Origin: Mycolicibacterium fluoranthenivorans
GTDB taxonomy: Bacteria > Actinomycetota > Actinomycetes > Mycobacteriales > Mycobacteriaceae
NCBI RefSeq assembly: GCF_011758805.1
Contig: NZ_JAANOW010000001.1
Coordinates: 992,001 to 1,056,000 of the forward strand
Direction of reading: 5' to 3'
DNA: 64,000 bases
Positions within the stretch are counted from its first letter, which is position 1, and each line of letters opens with the position of its first letter. The position numbers were made by a program, and so were the translations under genes. The notes below the pieces were generated by a model that did no database searches, had not been told where the DNA came from, and worked only from the letters and a program-made list of their open reading frames with translations. This document shows positions 23,714-32,803 of this stretch, piece after piece.

Positions 23714-25125
23714 GACGCCTGATCGTCACGGCGTGCGCCGTCGTCACGCTGAGCGCCTGTGCACCCCCGCCACCGCCGTCGCCGGAGATCTCGGCCCAGT
23801 ACCTGGCCGGCAAGGTGACCGCCGACGCGATGTACACCCATCTGCAGAAGCTCAGCGATATCGGCAGCCGTGAACCGGGCACCCCCGGTTTCGACGCCGC
23901 GGTGGATTACATCGCCGGGGTGTTGCGCGACAAGGGTTTCGACGTGCAAACACCCGAATTCGAGTGGCTCAAGACCGGTGACCCCGGCACACCGACGCTG
24001 GAAGTGGCCGGCAGGCGCTATCCCGTCGACCAGGGTTCGCCGTTGACGCCGACGGGGCCCGGCGGCCTGAGCGCACTCAGCGTCCGCCCGGCCAAACCGG
24101 CGGGCTGCACGGCGGCGGACTACCGCGGCGCCCCCAGCACGACCGGCGCGCTGGTGATCGTCGACGCCCTGGGGTGTTCGGTGGTCGACAAGCAGAATGC
24201 GGCCGTGGCGGCGGGTGCCGCCGGCCTGCTGGTGGTGGCCACCGAAGGCGTGCCCGGCCTGTTCCCGCGGGGCTATTACCAAGACCTCAAGGTCCCCGTG
24301 GCGATCATCGACCGCGATGTGGACGCCGCGCTGCGCCGCACCAACGCCCCCGTGCGGCTGACCCTGAACGGTAAGGCGGCTCTGGCGCGGTCCCGCAGTG
24401 TCCTGGCCCAGACCAAAACCGGCGCCACCGGAAACGTCGTGATGGCCGGCGCGCAACTGGACAGCGCACCGGGCAGCCCCGGCATCAACGACAACGGGAC
24501 CGGGGTCGCCGCGCTGCTGGCCACCGCAACCGCCCTGGGATCGTCGCCGACCATCGCGAACGCGGTGCGGTTCGCGTTCTGGGGGTCGGAAACCCTTGGC
24601 GCCGCGGCGAAGTACCTCGCCGGTCTGGGGGCCGACCAGCTCGACGACATCGCGGTCTACCTGGATGCCGAGATGCTGGGATCGCCGAACGCCGGGTTCT
24701 TCACCTACGACGGCGACCAGTCCGGCCCACCCAACCCGGAGATCACCTCGGTCCCGGAGGGCTCGGCCGGGGTGGAACGCACGCTGGCCGGATATCTCAA
24801 CCTGGCCGGGGTCCGACCCGCCGACATGCCGCTGGACCGGGTGAGCGACTACAGCCCGTTCCTGGCGGCCGGGATCCCCGCCGGCGGCGTCACCACCGGT
24901 GGACTGCAGAAGAAGACGCCGGTGCAGGCCCGGCTCTGGGGCGGGACTGCCGGTCGGCCGTTCGACCCGAATACCGGTGGTCCCCGCGACGGGATCGACA
25001 ACGTCGACCACCGCGCGCTCTCCCTCGCCGGCCCGGCGATCGCCTTCGCCGTCGGCGCCTACGCTGCGTCCACCGACGGACCCAACGGCGTCCCGGCCCG
25101 GGACAGCCGCCACCGCAAGCCCTGA
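23710..25125 (+). CDS. M28-like lipoprotein with degenerate zinc site (probable pseudo-enzyme)
   Basis: A 471-residue lipoprotein (lipobox LSAC, Cys17), clearly paralogous to the preceding LpqL along its whole length, PA domain included. The metal site is eroded: the first His is Gln249 (GAQLDSAPGSPGIND), the Asp261 bridge is kept, the catalytic Glu294 is kept but the adjacent zinc ligand Glu is Thr295 (WGSETLG), the next Asp is Glu321 (LDAEML) and the last His falls on Gly423. Three of five ligands are therefore lost. It starts at ATG 23710, overlapping lpqL. A binding or regulatory role is more likely than peptidase activity. It occupies the place of lpqM in M. tuberculosis, but identity with it is not claimed. 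Confidence 0.88.
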   Translation: MRRLIVTACAVVTLSACAPPPPPSPEISAQYLAGKVTADAMYTHLQKLSDIGSREPGTPGFDAAVDYIAGVLRDKGFDVQTPEFEWLKTGDPGTPTLEVAGRRYPVDQGSPLTPTGPGGLSALSVRPAKPAGCTAADYRGAPSTTGALVIVDALGCSVVDKQNAAVAAGAAGLLVVATEGVPGLFPRGYYQDLKVPVAIIDRDVDAALRRTNAPVRLTLNGKAALARSRSVLAQTKTGATGNVVMAGAQLDSAPGSPGINDNGTGVAALLATATALGSSPTIANAVRFAFWGSETLGAAAKYLAGLGADQLDDIAVYLDAEMLGSPNAGFFTYDGDQSGPPNPEITSVPEGSAGVERTLAGYLNLAGVRPADMPLDRVSDYSPFLAAGIPAGGVTTGGLQKKTPVQARLWGGTAGRPFDPNTGGPRDGIDNVDHRALSLAGPAIAFAVGAYAASTDGPNGVPARDSRHRKP

Positions 25126-25133
25126 GGAGTGCC

Positions 25134-25406
25134 GTGTACCTGCGTGTCGACACCCGTACCACCCCACCGGATGTCCAGGTCTGCGAACCCGAGGATTTCA
25201 CCGCGTTCAAGGTCGTGGTCGTGACCGCTGCGCATTCCTGGGTGGATCCGGCCGACCTCAGCGAACTCGCCGGCCGCGGCGGCGACGCGGAATGGCAGCA
25301 GAAGCTGGCCGCGATGATCGACTTCGCCCGGTCCAAGGGCTGGACCGACGAAAGCGGCCGGATCCGTGCGCATATCGAACCGGAAGAGGAAACCCACCGC
25401 GACTGA
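25134..25406 (+). CDS. Conserved-type small hypothetical protein
   Basis: A 90-residue soluble, acidic protein starting at GTG 25134, 8 nt after the preceding gene with GAGG in its ribosome binding site. It has no signal peptide, membrane segment or recognisable motif. The composition is ordinary for a folded alpha/beta protein. The function is unknown. It lies between the peptidase-like lipoprotein and the MMPL transporter in the same direction. Confidence 0.7.
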   Translation: MYLRVDTRTTPPDVQVCEPEDFTAFKVVVVTAAHSWVDPADLSELAGRGGDAEWQQKLAAMIDFARSKGWTDESGRIRAHIEPEEETHRD

Positions 25407-25429
25407 CGTGCATCGGGCACGATGGCCCG

Positions 25430-27547
25430 GTGGAACGTCTCGCCCGGATGGCCCTTGCCGCACCCAGACGGATCCTCATCATCGCGGCGCTGATGGTGGT
25501 GGCGGCGGCCGTGTTCGGCGTACCGGTGGCGCAGAAGCTGACCGCCGGCGGATTCTCCGACCCCGGAGCCGAGTCGTCGCGTGCCGCCGATCTGCTGACC
25601 CGCAAATTCGGCCAGGGCGATATGCAGCTACTGATCGTCGTATCGTCACCCGACGGTGCGATGAGCCCGGCCGCGCGCGCGGTGGGCACGGAGATCGCCG
25701 CCGAACTGCATGCGTCCCCGAACGTCGCGACGGTGAACTCCGCCTGGGACACGCCGCATCCCGCACTCACCGAACTTCTCAGCAAGGACGGCAAAGCCGG
25801 GCTGATCGTCGCCGGGATCGGTGGCGGCGAGAAGCACGCGCAGGACAATGCCACCGAACTCACCGACCGGCTGGTGCGTGACCGCGACGGGGTGAGCGTC
25901 TTGGCCGGCGGCACCGCGATGGTCAATTCGCAGATCACCGCACAGTCGCAGCGGGATCTGCTGCTGATGGAGTCGATCGCCATACCGTTCAGCTTCCTGG
26001 TGCTGGTCTGGGTGTTCGGCGGGCTGCTGGCGGCGGCGCTGCCCGTGGTGGTCGGAGTGTCGGCGATCCTCGGATCCCTGGCGGTGCTGCACGTGATCAC
26101 GTGGTTCGCCGAGGTGTCGGTGTTCGCGCTGAACCTCTGTATGGCAATGGGTTTGGCGTTGGCGATCGACTACACGCTGTTGATGATCAGCAGGTATCGC
26201 GATGAGCTGGCCGACGGTGGGGAACCCGGGGATGCGCTGGTGCGCACCATGGCGACGGCGGGCCGCACCGTGGTGTTCTCGGCGACGACGGTGGTGCTGC
26301 CGATGTCCACCCTGGTGCTGTTCCCGATGTACTTCCTGAAATCATTCGCCTACGCGGGCGTGGCCACCGTCGTGTTCGCGGCCCTCGCCGCACTGGTGCT
26401 GACCCCGGCGGCGATCGTGCTGCTGGGGGACAGGCTGCGCGGCCGGGCCGGCCAATCCAAGCCCGTGGAACGGCAATTCTGGTACCGGTCAACCAGATTC
26501 GTGCTGCGCCGACCCGTGGCGATCGGTCTGGCGGTGGTCACCCTGCTGGTCCTGCTCGGCCTGCCCTTCACCGGGGTGCGATGGGGCTTCCCCGACGACC
26601 GGGTGTTGCCGGCGTCGGCGTCGGCGCACCAGGTGGGCGACCGGCTGCGTGACGATTTCGTGAACAACTCGGCCACCGCCGTGACCGTCGTGCTACCCGA
26701 CTCTGCCGGCATCCCCGCTGTCGAGATGCGGCGCTATGCCACCGAACTGGGCGCCGTGATCGACGTATCGGCGGTGTCGCCCCCGGTCCAGAAGGACGGC
26801 AGCAGCTACCTCACCGTGTCGAGCACCGCACCGTTGTTCTCCGATGCCTCCGAGGCGCAGCTCGACGGTCTGCACGCGGTGGCGGCACCGGCCGGCCGGG
26901 AGGTGCTGATCACCGGAGCGGCCCAGCTGAACCGGGACAGCGTGGACGCGATCACCTCGCGCTTGCCGGTGGTGCTCGGTCTGATCGCCGTGATCACCTT
27001 CGTGTTGCTGTTCCTGCTCACCGGAAGCCTCGTGCTGCCCTTGAAAGCGCTTGTGCTCAACGTCCTCTCGCTGTCGGCGGCGTTCGGCGCGCTGGTCTGG
27101 ATCTTCCAGGACGGCCACCTCGGCGCGTTCGGGACCACACCCACCGGCACGCTGGTGGCAAACATTCCGGTGCTGCTGTTCTGTATCGCCTTCGGGTTGT
27201 CCATGGACTACGAGGTGTTCCTGCTGTCGCGAATTCGCGAGTACTGGCTGGCATCCGGGCGCACCGCGGCCGATGTCGGTGAAAGCGTGGCGCTGGGCCT
27301 GGCCAGGACCGGTCGCGTGGTAACCGCTGCGGCGCTGGTGATGTCGATCTCATTCGCCGCTCTCATTGCGGCAAACGTGTCATTCATGCGGATGTTCGGC
27401 CTCGGCCTGGCGATGGCGGTCCTGATGGATGCCACCCTGGTGCGGATGATGCTGGTCCCCGCGTTCATGCAGGTGATGGGCCGGTGGAACTGGTGGGCAC
27501 CGAAACCACTGGCACGGCTGCACGATCGGTTCGGATTCACAGACTAA
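25430..27547 (+). CDS. MMPL family RND transporter
   Basis: A 705-residue RND-type exporter with two MMPL halves. Each has a first transmembrane helix, a periplasmic porter loop and a block of five or so helices. The first half carries the intramembrane [21 protein letters not shown] and the second [21 protein letters not shown]; the Asp-Tyr pairs are the expected proton-relay residues. Size is smaller than lipid-exporting MmpL proteins (~900-1000 aa) and close to MmpL13/ActII-like members. It starts at GTG 25430. It lies just upstream of the type III PKS trio, suggesting export of its product or a shared envelope role (inference). Confidence 0.9.
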   Translation: MERLARMALAAPRRILIIAALMVVAAAVFGVPVAQKLTAGGFSDPGAESSRAADLLTRKFGQGDMQLLIVVSSPDGAMSPAARAVGTEIAAELHASPNVATVNSAWDTPHPALTELLSKDGKAGLIVAGIGGGEKHAQDNATELTDRLVRDRDGVSVLAGGTAMVNSQITAQSQRDLLLMESIAIPFSFLVLVWVFGGLLAAALPVVVGVSAILGSLAVLHVITWFAEVSVFALNLCMAMGLALAIDYTLLMISRYRDELADGGEPGDALVRTMATAGRTVVFSATTVVLPMSTLVLFPMYFLKSFAYAGVATVVFAALAALVLTPAAIVLLGDRLRGRAGQSKPVERQFWYRSTRFVLRRPVAIGLAVVTLLVLLGLPFTGVRWGFPDDRVLPASASAHQVGDRLRDDFVNNSATAVTVVLPDSAGIPAVEMRRYATELGAVIDVSAVSPPVQKDGSSYLTVSSTAPLFSDASEAQLDGLHAVAAPAGREVLITGAAQLNRDSVDAITSRLPVVLGLIAVITFVLLFLLTGSLVLPLKALVLNVLSLSAAFGALVWIFQDGHLGAFGTTPTGTLVANIPVLLFCIAFGLSMDYEVFLLSRIREYWLASGRTAADVGESVALGLARTGRVVTAAALVMSISFAALIAANVSFMRMFGLGLAMAVLMDATLVRMMLVPAFMQVMGRWNWWAPKPLARLHDRFGFTD

Positions 27548-27554
27548 AGCCAGG

Positions 27555-27572
27555 AACCGGATTGAACCGGAT
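27555..27572 (+). repeat. Tandem AACCGGAT motif before the type III PKS gene
   Basis: AACCGGAT occurs at 27555-27562 and again at 27565-27572, one helical turn apart. It sits in the only gap (about 50 bp) between the MMPL gene and the PKS start. It could be an operator or promoter element for the PKS trio; chance cannot be excluded. Confidence 0.35.
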
Positions 27573-27596
27573 GACGTGGCCCCCCGTGTCCTTGGC

Positions 27597-28685
27597 ATGG
27601 GAACTAATGTCGCCGAAGTGTCCAGCTACAGCACCATCGCCGGAGTCCACGGCGTTCTTCCGCCGCACCGATACACCCAAGACGAGGTCACCGAAACGCT
27701 GTTGGCGCTCCCTGGCTACCGGGAGCACGAGCAGATGGTCCGCGCTCTGCACAAGAGCGCGAGGGTGCAGAGCAGGTACACAGTGCTGCCGATCGAGGAG
27801 TATGCCCGGCTCACCGACTTCGGTGAAGCAAACAATCTCTTCATCGAGCACGCAACCGATCTGGGCTGTGCCGCGCTGTCCGGCGCGCTCGACGAGGCCG
27901 GTCTGCGACCCGAGGATGTCGACCTGATCATCACCACCACCGTGACCGGAGCGGTGGTGCCGTCCCTGGACGCGCGCATCGCCGGCCGGCTCGGTCTACG
28001 CCCGGACGTCCGCCGGGTCCCGATCTTCGGCCTGGGGTGCGTGGCGGGGGCCGCCGGGGTTGCCCGGCTCAACGACTATCTGCGCGGTGCCCCGGACAAG
28101 GTCGCGGTCCTGGTCTCGGTGGAGCTGTGTTCGCTGACCCGCAAACACCATCCGTCGATGCCGACCCTGGTCGCCGGTGCCCTGTTCGGCGACGGCGCCT
28201 CCGCGGTGGTCGCGGTGGGGCGGGACCGCGCCGAACGGATGAACCCCACCGGGCCCGACGTGCTCGACTCCACCAGCCATCTGTACCCGGATTCGCTACA
28301 CGCCATGGGCTGGGATATCGGCAGCCAGGGTTTCGAGATCGTGCTCAGCGCCGAGGTGCCCGGATTCGTCGGCCGCTACCTCGGCGACGATGTCACGAAT
28401 TTCCTTGGTGCCCATGATCTGACCATCGACGATATCGGCACCTGGGTCAGCCATCCCGGCGGCCCGAAGGTGATCGAGGCCATCATCGACACGTTGGGCT
28501 TGCCGGCGGATGCCCTCGACCTGACCTGGCAGTCGCTGGCCGAGGTGGGCAACCTCTCGTCGTCCTCGGTGCTGCACGTGCTGCGGGACACCATCCGCAA
28601 GCGGCCGCCCGCCGGGACGCCGGGGGTGCTGATGGCCATGGGGCCGGGATTCTGCTCGGAACTCGTCCTGCTGCGCTGGCGCTGA
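27597..28685 (+). CDS. Type III polyketide synthase (chalcone synthase family)
   Basis: A 362-residue homodimer-type KAS III-like synthase with the full Cys-His-Asn triad: Cys148 in [11 protein letters not shown], His286 in [10 protein letters not shown] and Asn319 in [12 protein letters not shown]. It extends a fatty acyl-CoA starter with malonyl units to pyrone or resorcinol products. ATG 27597 is chosen; GTG 27576 would add seven residues. An isoprenylcysteine-methyltransferase-like gene and a flavoprotein follow at once, matching the Streptomyces srsABC and mycobacterial polyketide-quinone gene sets. The likely product is a methylated alkylresorcinol oxidised to a quinone. Confidence 0.92.
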   Translation: MGTNVAEVSSYSTIAGVHGVLPPHRYTQDEVTETLLALPGYREHEQMVRALHKSARVQSRYTVLPIEEYARLTDFGEANNLFIEHATDLGCAALSGALDEAGLRPEDVDLIITTTVTGAVVPSLDARIAGRLGLRPDVRRVPIFGLGCVAGAAGVARLNDYLRGAPDKVAVLVSVELCSLTRKHHPSMPTLVAGALFGDGASAVVAVGRDRAERMNPTGPDVLDSTSHLYPDSLHAMGWDIGSQGFEIVLSAEVPGFVGRYLGDDVTNFLGAHDLTIDDIGTWVSHPGGPKVIEAIIDTLGLPADALDLTWQSLAEVGNLSSSSVLHVLRDTIRKRPPAGTPGVLMAMGPGFCSELVLLRWR

Positions 28686-28690
28686 TCGGC

Positions 28691-29185
28691 ATGCGAGGCT
28701 TTCTGACCCTGATCTTGCTGGTGGCCGTCGAGCGGGTGGCCGAACTGGTGGTGTCCAATCGCAACCTGAAGTGGAGTAAGACGCACGGCGGCAAGGAGTT
28801 CGGGGCAGGTCACTATCCGGTGATGGTCGCGCTGCACACCGGTCTGTTGGTCGGCGCGGTCGCCGAGGCGCGGGTGCGTAAGCGCCGAAGCCGGGCGGCG
28901 CTGTGGGTGGTGCTGGCCGCGCAGGTGCTGCGCTGGTGGTGCATCACCACCCTCGGCAAGCAGTGGAACACCCGGGTGGTCGTCGTACCCGGTGCCGACC
29001 GCGTCGTCGGCGGGCCGTATCGCTATCTGCCGCACCCGAATTACGTGGCGGTGGTGGCCGAAGGGGCGGCGCTGCCCCTGGTCGGTGGCGCGTGGGTCAC
29101 GGCGCTGGTGTTCTCCGTCGCCAATGCGATGCTGTTGCGCACCAGGATCCGTGTGGAAGACCAAGCGCTGCGGAGCCTGACCTGA
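28691..29185 (+). CDS. Isoprenylcysteine carboxyl methyltransferase-like O-methyltransferase
   Basis: A 164-residue integral membrane methyltransferase of the ICMT family with four or five hydrophobic segments. The C-terminal SAM-binding signature is GPYRYLPHPNYVAVVAEG. It starts 5 nt after the PKS stop at ATG 28691. In bacterial type III PKS operons such enzymes methylate the phenolic hydroxyl of alkylresorcinols or alkylpyrones, the predicted role here. Confidence 0.88.
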   Translation: MRGFLTLILLVAVERVAELVVSNRNLKWSKTHGGKEFGAGHYPVMVALHTGLLVGAVAEARVRKRRSRAALWVVLAAQVLRWWCITTLGKQWNTRVVVVPGADRVVGGPYRYLPHPNYVAVVAEGAALPLVGGAWVTALVFSVANAMLLRTRIRVEDQALRSLT

Positions 29186-29198
29186 TGGACGGCTCGTC

Positions 29199-30215
29199 GT
29201 GATCGACCTGCTCGTCGCGGGAGGTGGTCCGGCCGGTCTCGCCACCGCGGTGCACGCCGCGCGGGCAGGGCTGGAAGTCGTCGTCGTCGAACACCGCCGC
29301 GGTCCGATCGACAAGGCATGCGGCGAAGGGTTGATGCCGCATTCGTTGCGGCAGCTGGAACGCATCGGTGTGCGTCCCGTCGGTGAGGATTTTCACGGCA
29401 TCCGCTACCTCGACGGACGGCGTTGCGCCGAAGCGCGATTCAGGCACGGTCCCGGTCGAGGGGTTCGGCGGACCGTACTGCACACCGCGCTGTCCGAGGC
29501 CGCCGCGGCGGCCGGGGTGCGGGTGGTGCACGGCGAGGTCGGTGAGGTCACCCAGGATTCGGAGTCGGTATCCGCGGCGGGGTTGCGGGCGCGGTACCTG
29601 GCCGCGGCGGACGGTCTGCACTCACCGATCCGCCGCGCGCTGGGGCTGTCGGCGGGTGAGGCGGCGCAGCGACGGTGGGGGATACGGCGGCATGTGCAGG
29701 TCGCTCCCTGGTCGGATTGTGTGGAGGTGCACTGGTCCAGGGACACCGAAGCGTATGTCACGCCGGTGAGTCCGGACTGCGTCGGCGTGGCCATCCTGAA
29801 GTCGACGCGGGGTGGCTTCGAGGAGCACCTGAAGCAGTTTCCGGCGCTGATGGCGCGGCTGGACGGCGCGCCGCACGGCCAGGACCGGGCGGCCGGGCCG
29901 CTGCGGCAGAAGGTGCGTGACCGGACCGCCGGGCGGGTGCTGCTGGTCGGCGATGCCGCGGGGTATGTCGATGCCCTGACCGGGGAGGGCATGGGACTGG
30001 CCTTCGGCGCGGCCGAACTTCTGGTCGACTGCGTACGCACCGGGCGCACCGAGGATTACGACAGGCGGTGGCGGTCCCTCACCCGTCGCTACCGCTTTCT
30101 GACCGCGGCCCTGCTGCACGCCACCGGGATCGGGCCGGTGCGCGCCGGCATCACTCCGGTGGCGGCCGCGCTGCCCGCGGTGTTCTCGCGCGTCGTCAGT
30201 GCGCTGGGTGACTAG
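29199..30215 (+). CDS. FAD-dependent monooxygenase / geranylgeranyl-reductase-like flavoprotein
   Basis: A 338-residue flavoprotein of the PHBH fold: the N-terminal Rossmann motif LLVAGGGPAGLATAVHAARAG, then the RCAEARFRHGP and RTVLHTAL region, and the second FAD motif GRVLLVGDAAGYVDALTGEG. It starts at GTG 29199, third in the PKS trio. It probably hydroxylates the methylated resorcinol to a hydroquinone/quinone, as SrsC does. Its 3' end overlaps the convergent permease gene by 20 bp. Confidence 0.88.
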   Translation: MIDLLVAGGGPAGLATAVHAARAGLEVVVVEHRRGPIDKACGEGLMPHSLRQLERIGVRPVGEDFHGIRYLDGRRCAEARFRHGPGRGVRRTVLHTALSEAAAAAGVRVVHGEVGEVTQDSESVSAAGLRARYLAAADGLHSPIRRALGLSAGEAAQRRWGIRRHVQVAPWSDCVEVHWSRDTEAYVTPVSPDCVGVAILKSTRGGFEEHLKQFPALMARLDGAPHGQDRAAGPLRQKVRDRTAGRVLLVGDAAGYVDALTGEGMGLAFGAAELLVDCVRTGRTEDYDRRWRSLTRRYRFLTAALLHATGIGPVRAGITPVAAALPAVFSRVVSALGD

Positions 30216-31461
30216 GTTCGTGGCGGCTGGGGGCGCCGAGCAGCCGCATCCCGTGGTACACGACAAGTGCCGCGATGGCGCCCAGTGAGATACCGGTGAA
30301 CGTCAACGAGCCGATCTGCCAGGTGAAGTCGGCGATCCCGATGATCAACGGGATGGCGGCGGTCATCTGGTTGACGGGCAGGGAGAAGTCCACGTGGTTG
30401 GTCAGCCAGATCCGAATGCCGAGCACTCCCACCAGCCCGTAGAGCACGATGGTCGCGCCACCGAGGACACCCGGTGGGATGGCTGAGATGGTGGCACCGA
30501 CCTTGGGGCACAACGACAAGACGATGGCCACGGCGGCCGCCACCCAGTACGCCGCGGTCGAGTAGATGCGCGTCGCCGCCATCACGCCGATGTTCTCCGC
30601 GTAGGTGGTGGTGGCAGACCCGCCGCCCACGCCGGCCAGGACGGTGGCGACCCCGTCGGCGGCCAGTGCCCGGCCCATCACCGGGTCCAGGTCGGTACCC
30701 GTCATCTGGCCGACCGACTTGACGTGCCCGATGTTCTCGGCGACCAGCGCGATCACCGCGGGTAGGAAGAGCGGCAGCACCGAGAGGTTGAAGGACGGCG
30801 CGTGGAACTGCGGCAGCCCGATCCACGGCGCCGCCGCGATGGCCGCGGTGTCCACCTCGCCGAGGGCCAGGGCCAGCAGGTAGCCGAGCACGACGGCCAG
30901 GAAGATGGCGAGCCTGCCCACCATTCCCTTGAAGAAGGCCAGCGTGCCGACCAGCAGGACCAGCGTCACGATGCCGACCAGCGGTCCCTTCTCGAAGTTG
31001 TTCTTCGCCGCGGGCGCGAGATTGAACCCGATGAGCGCGACGATCGCCCCGGTCACCACCGGCGGTAACGACGCGTCGAGCCAGCGCGTACCGACGACGT
31101 GCACGATGCCGCCGATCACGATCAACAGCACACCCACCGCCACCAAACCGCCGAGCGCACTGCCGGTCCCGTGCGCGGCGACGGCCGCGGTGACCGGTGC
31201 GATCACCGCGAAGCTGGACCCGAGGTAGCTGGGCAGCCGGTTGCCGGTGATGAGCAGGAAGGCGATGGTCCCCACCCCGGAGAACAGCAGGGTGGTCGCC
31301 GGCGGGAACCCGGTCAGCACCGGGACCAGGAAGGTGGCGCCGAACATCGCCACCACGTGCTGGGCCCCGATGCCGATGGTGCGCGGCCAGCTCAGCCGTT
31401 CGTCGGGGGCCACGACGAACGTGCCGTCATGGGTGGGTTCGACGTGCTTCCAGCTGAGCAT
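30196..31461 (-). CDS. NCS2 family uracil/xanthine permease
   Basis: About 421 residues with 12-14 hydrophobic segments. It shows the NCS2 pattern AQHVVAMFGATFLVPVLTG near the N-terminus, LPLFLPAVIALVAENIGHVKSVG (uracil-permease signature glutamate) and a GGGSATTTYAENIG loop. It imports uracil or a related nucleobase by proton symport. ATG 31461 is used; GTG 31467 would add two residues. It lies last in a leftward run with the LLM oxidoreductase and MarR genes. Confidence 0.92.
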   Translation of the reverse strand: MLSWKHVEPTHDGTFVVAPDERLSWPRTIGIGAQHVVAMFGATFLVPVLTGFPPATTLLFSGVGTIAFLLITGNRLPSYLGSSFAVIAPVTAAVAAHGTGSALGGLVAVGVLLIVIGGIVHVVGTRWLDASLPPVVTGAIVALIGFNLAPAAKNNFEKGPLVGIVTLVLLVGTLAFFKGMVGRLAIFLAVVLGYLLALALGEVDTAAIAAAPWIGLPQFHAPSFNLSVLPLFLPAVIALVAENIGHVKSVGQMTGTDLDPVMGRALAADGVATVLAGVGGGSATTTYAENIGVMAATRIYSTAAYWVAAAVAIVLSLCPKVGATISAIPPGVLGGATIVLYGLVGVLGIRIWLTNHVDFSLPVNQMTAAIPLIIGIADFTWQIGSLTFTGISLGAIAALVVYHGMRLLGAPSRHEPSHPAH

Positions 31462-31476
31462 GCTCACTGCGGGATG

Positions 31477-32337
31477 TTAACCCGCCAGACGCGGGATCAC
31501 CTGTTCTCCGAGACGCTCGATGAACCCGACCGGGTCCGGGTTGCCCGGGTGTGGTCCGGCATTGATGAGGTCGATCCCGAGGTCGGCCAGCCGTTCCGCA
31601 GTACGCAGATACGCGTCGAGATCGGTGAACGGGTCGGCGAAATGAGCTGCGGTGAGCTTTATTTCGGCGAAGTCGCGGCCGACGTCGGCGCAGTGCCGTT
31701 TGAGCACGTCGATCTTGTGCGGCAGTTCCTCGACCGCCGCCGTGGTGTTCCACACGTCGGCGTACTGCGCGACCAGCCGCAGGGTCTTCTTCTCGCCGCC
31801 GCCCCCGATGACGATGGGCGGGCGGCGCACCGGCTGGGGCGAGCAGATCGTCTCGGCCAGTTGGTAGTGCGTGCCGTGGTACGGCCCGTTGTCCGCGCTC
31901 CACATCTGCAGGCAGATCTGCAGCGTCTCCTCCAACATCTCGAACCGGTCGCGCAGCGGCGGATACGGCACGCCGAGGGCGAGGTGCTCGCGCTCGTACC
32001 ATGCCGCACCGATGCCGAACATCGACCGGCCCTGGGCCAGGACATCCAGCGTCGTCATGGTTTTGGCGAGCACGCCGGGGTGGCGGTAGGTCACCCCGGT
32101 CACCAGCATGGCCAACGTGATGCGCTCGGTACGACCGGCCAGGAACCCCATGCTGGTGTAGCCCTCCAGGAACGGATCCTCGGCCCGGCCCACCGCCTCC
32201 ATCTGGAACAGGTGATCGGCGAGGGTGAACATGGTGGCCCCGCCGTCTTCGGCGGCTTTCGCCGCGGCGGCCAGGGTGGGGCCGAGTCCGGCGGGATCAC
32301 CGGGCCGAAAGTCGATGAAATGTACGCCCAATTCCAT
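31477..32337 (-). CDS. LLM class F420-dependent oxidoreductase
   Basis: A 286-residue luciferase-like monooxygenase-fold protein. Typical elements are LADHLFQ near residue 40, the RTERITLAMLVTGVTYRHPGVLAKTMTTLDVLAQGR region and RPPIVIGGGGEKKTLRLVAQYAD. In mycobacteria these use F420 or FMN on hydride-transfer reactions. It starts at ATG 32337 behind a perfect GAGGAGC ribosome binding site, 9 nt after the marR-type gene, so the two are probably co-expressed. The substrate is unknown. Confidence 0.9.
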   Translation of the reverse strand: MELGVHFIDFRPGDPAGLGPTLAAAAKAAEDGGATMFTLADHLFQMEAVGRAEDPFLEGYTSMGFLAGRTERITLAMLVTGVTYRHPGVLAKTMTTLDVLAQGRSMFGIGAAWYEREHLALGVPYPPLRDRFEMLEETLQICLQMWSADNGPYHGTHYQLAETICSPQPVRRPPIVIGGGGEKKTLRLVAQYADVWNTTAAVEELPHKIDVLKRHCADVGRDFAEIKLTAAHFADPFTDLDAYLRTAERLADLGIDLINAGPHPGNPDPVGFIERLGEQVIPRLAG

Positions 32338-32346
32338 TGTTGCTCC

Positions 32347-32784
32347 TCATTTTTCGTTGAGCCGGTCCAGCAGTCCGAGCGCCTCGTTGATGACCTGTCG
32401 CTCACGTTCGGTGAAGCGGTCCTCCATGGCCTGCTCCAGCCAGACATTGCGTACCTGTCGATCGCTCTCGGCGTGCGTGCGGCCCGCGGCGGTCAGCGAT
32501 ACCGTCATCCGGCGGCCGTCATCGGGGTCGGGTGCGCGCTGGATCAGGCCGTGCCGGTCCAGCCCGGTCAGGATGGTGGCCATCGACTGCGGCCGCACCC
32601 GTTCCGCGCCGGCCAGTTCGCTGGCCGAGGCGGGCCCGTTCTTCAGCAGCCGGAGGAGTACCGCGGTCTGTGCCGGGGACAGGTCGTCAGCTGTGGTGAC
32701 ATCGCGCAGGCGCCGTCGCAGCCGGCCGAACAGCACTCGGATATCGCGGGCCGCGGTGACGGCTGACTCGCTGACTTCGAACAC
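32347..32784 (-). CDS. MarR family transcriptional regulator
   Basis: A 145-residue winged-helix regulator. The recognition region is PASASELAGAERVRPQSMA and the wing PDPDDGRRMTVSLTAAGR. GTG 32784 (FEVSESAV) is preferred because the longer frame runs into the upstream EamA gene and lacks family similarity. It is flanked by an efflux-type transporter upstream and an LLM oxidoreductase downstream, the usual setting for a ligand-responsive repressor. An imperfect inverted repeat (ACAG-N6-CTGT, 32790-32803) overlaps its start region. Confidence 0.9.
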   Translation of the reverse strand: MFEVSESAVTAARDIRVLFGRLRRRLRDVTTADDLSPAQTAVLLRLLKNGPASASELAGAERVRPQSMATILTGLDRHGLIQRAPDPDDGRRMTVSLTAAGRTHAESDRQVRNVWLEQAMEDRFTERERQVINEALGLLDRLNEK

Positions 32785-32803
32785 AATAGACAGCCTAGAC
32801 TGT

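Noticed and set aside
31099..32766. 555-codon open frame antisense to the permease, LLM and MarR genes
   Set aside because: It spans three convincing minus-strand genes with ribosome binding sites and family motifs; the translation has none.
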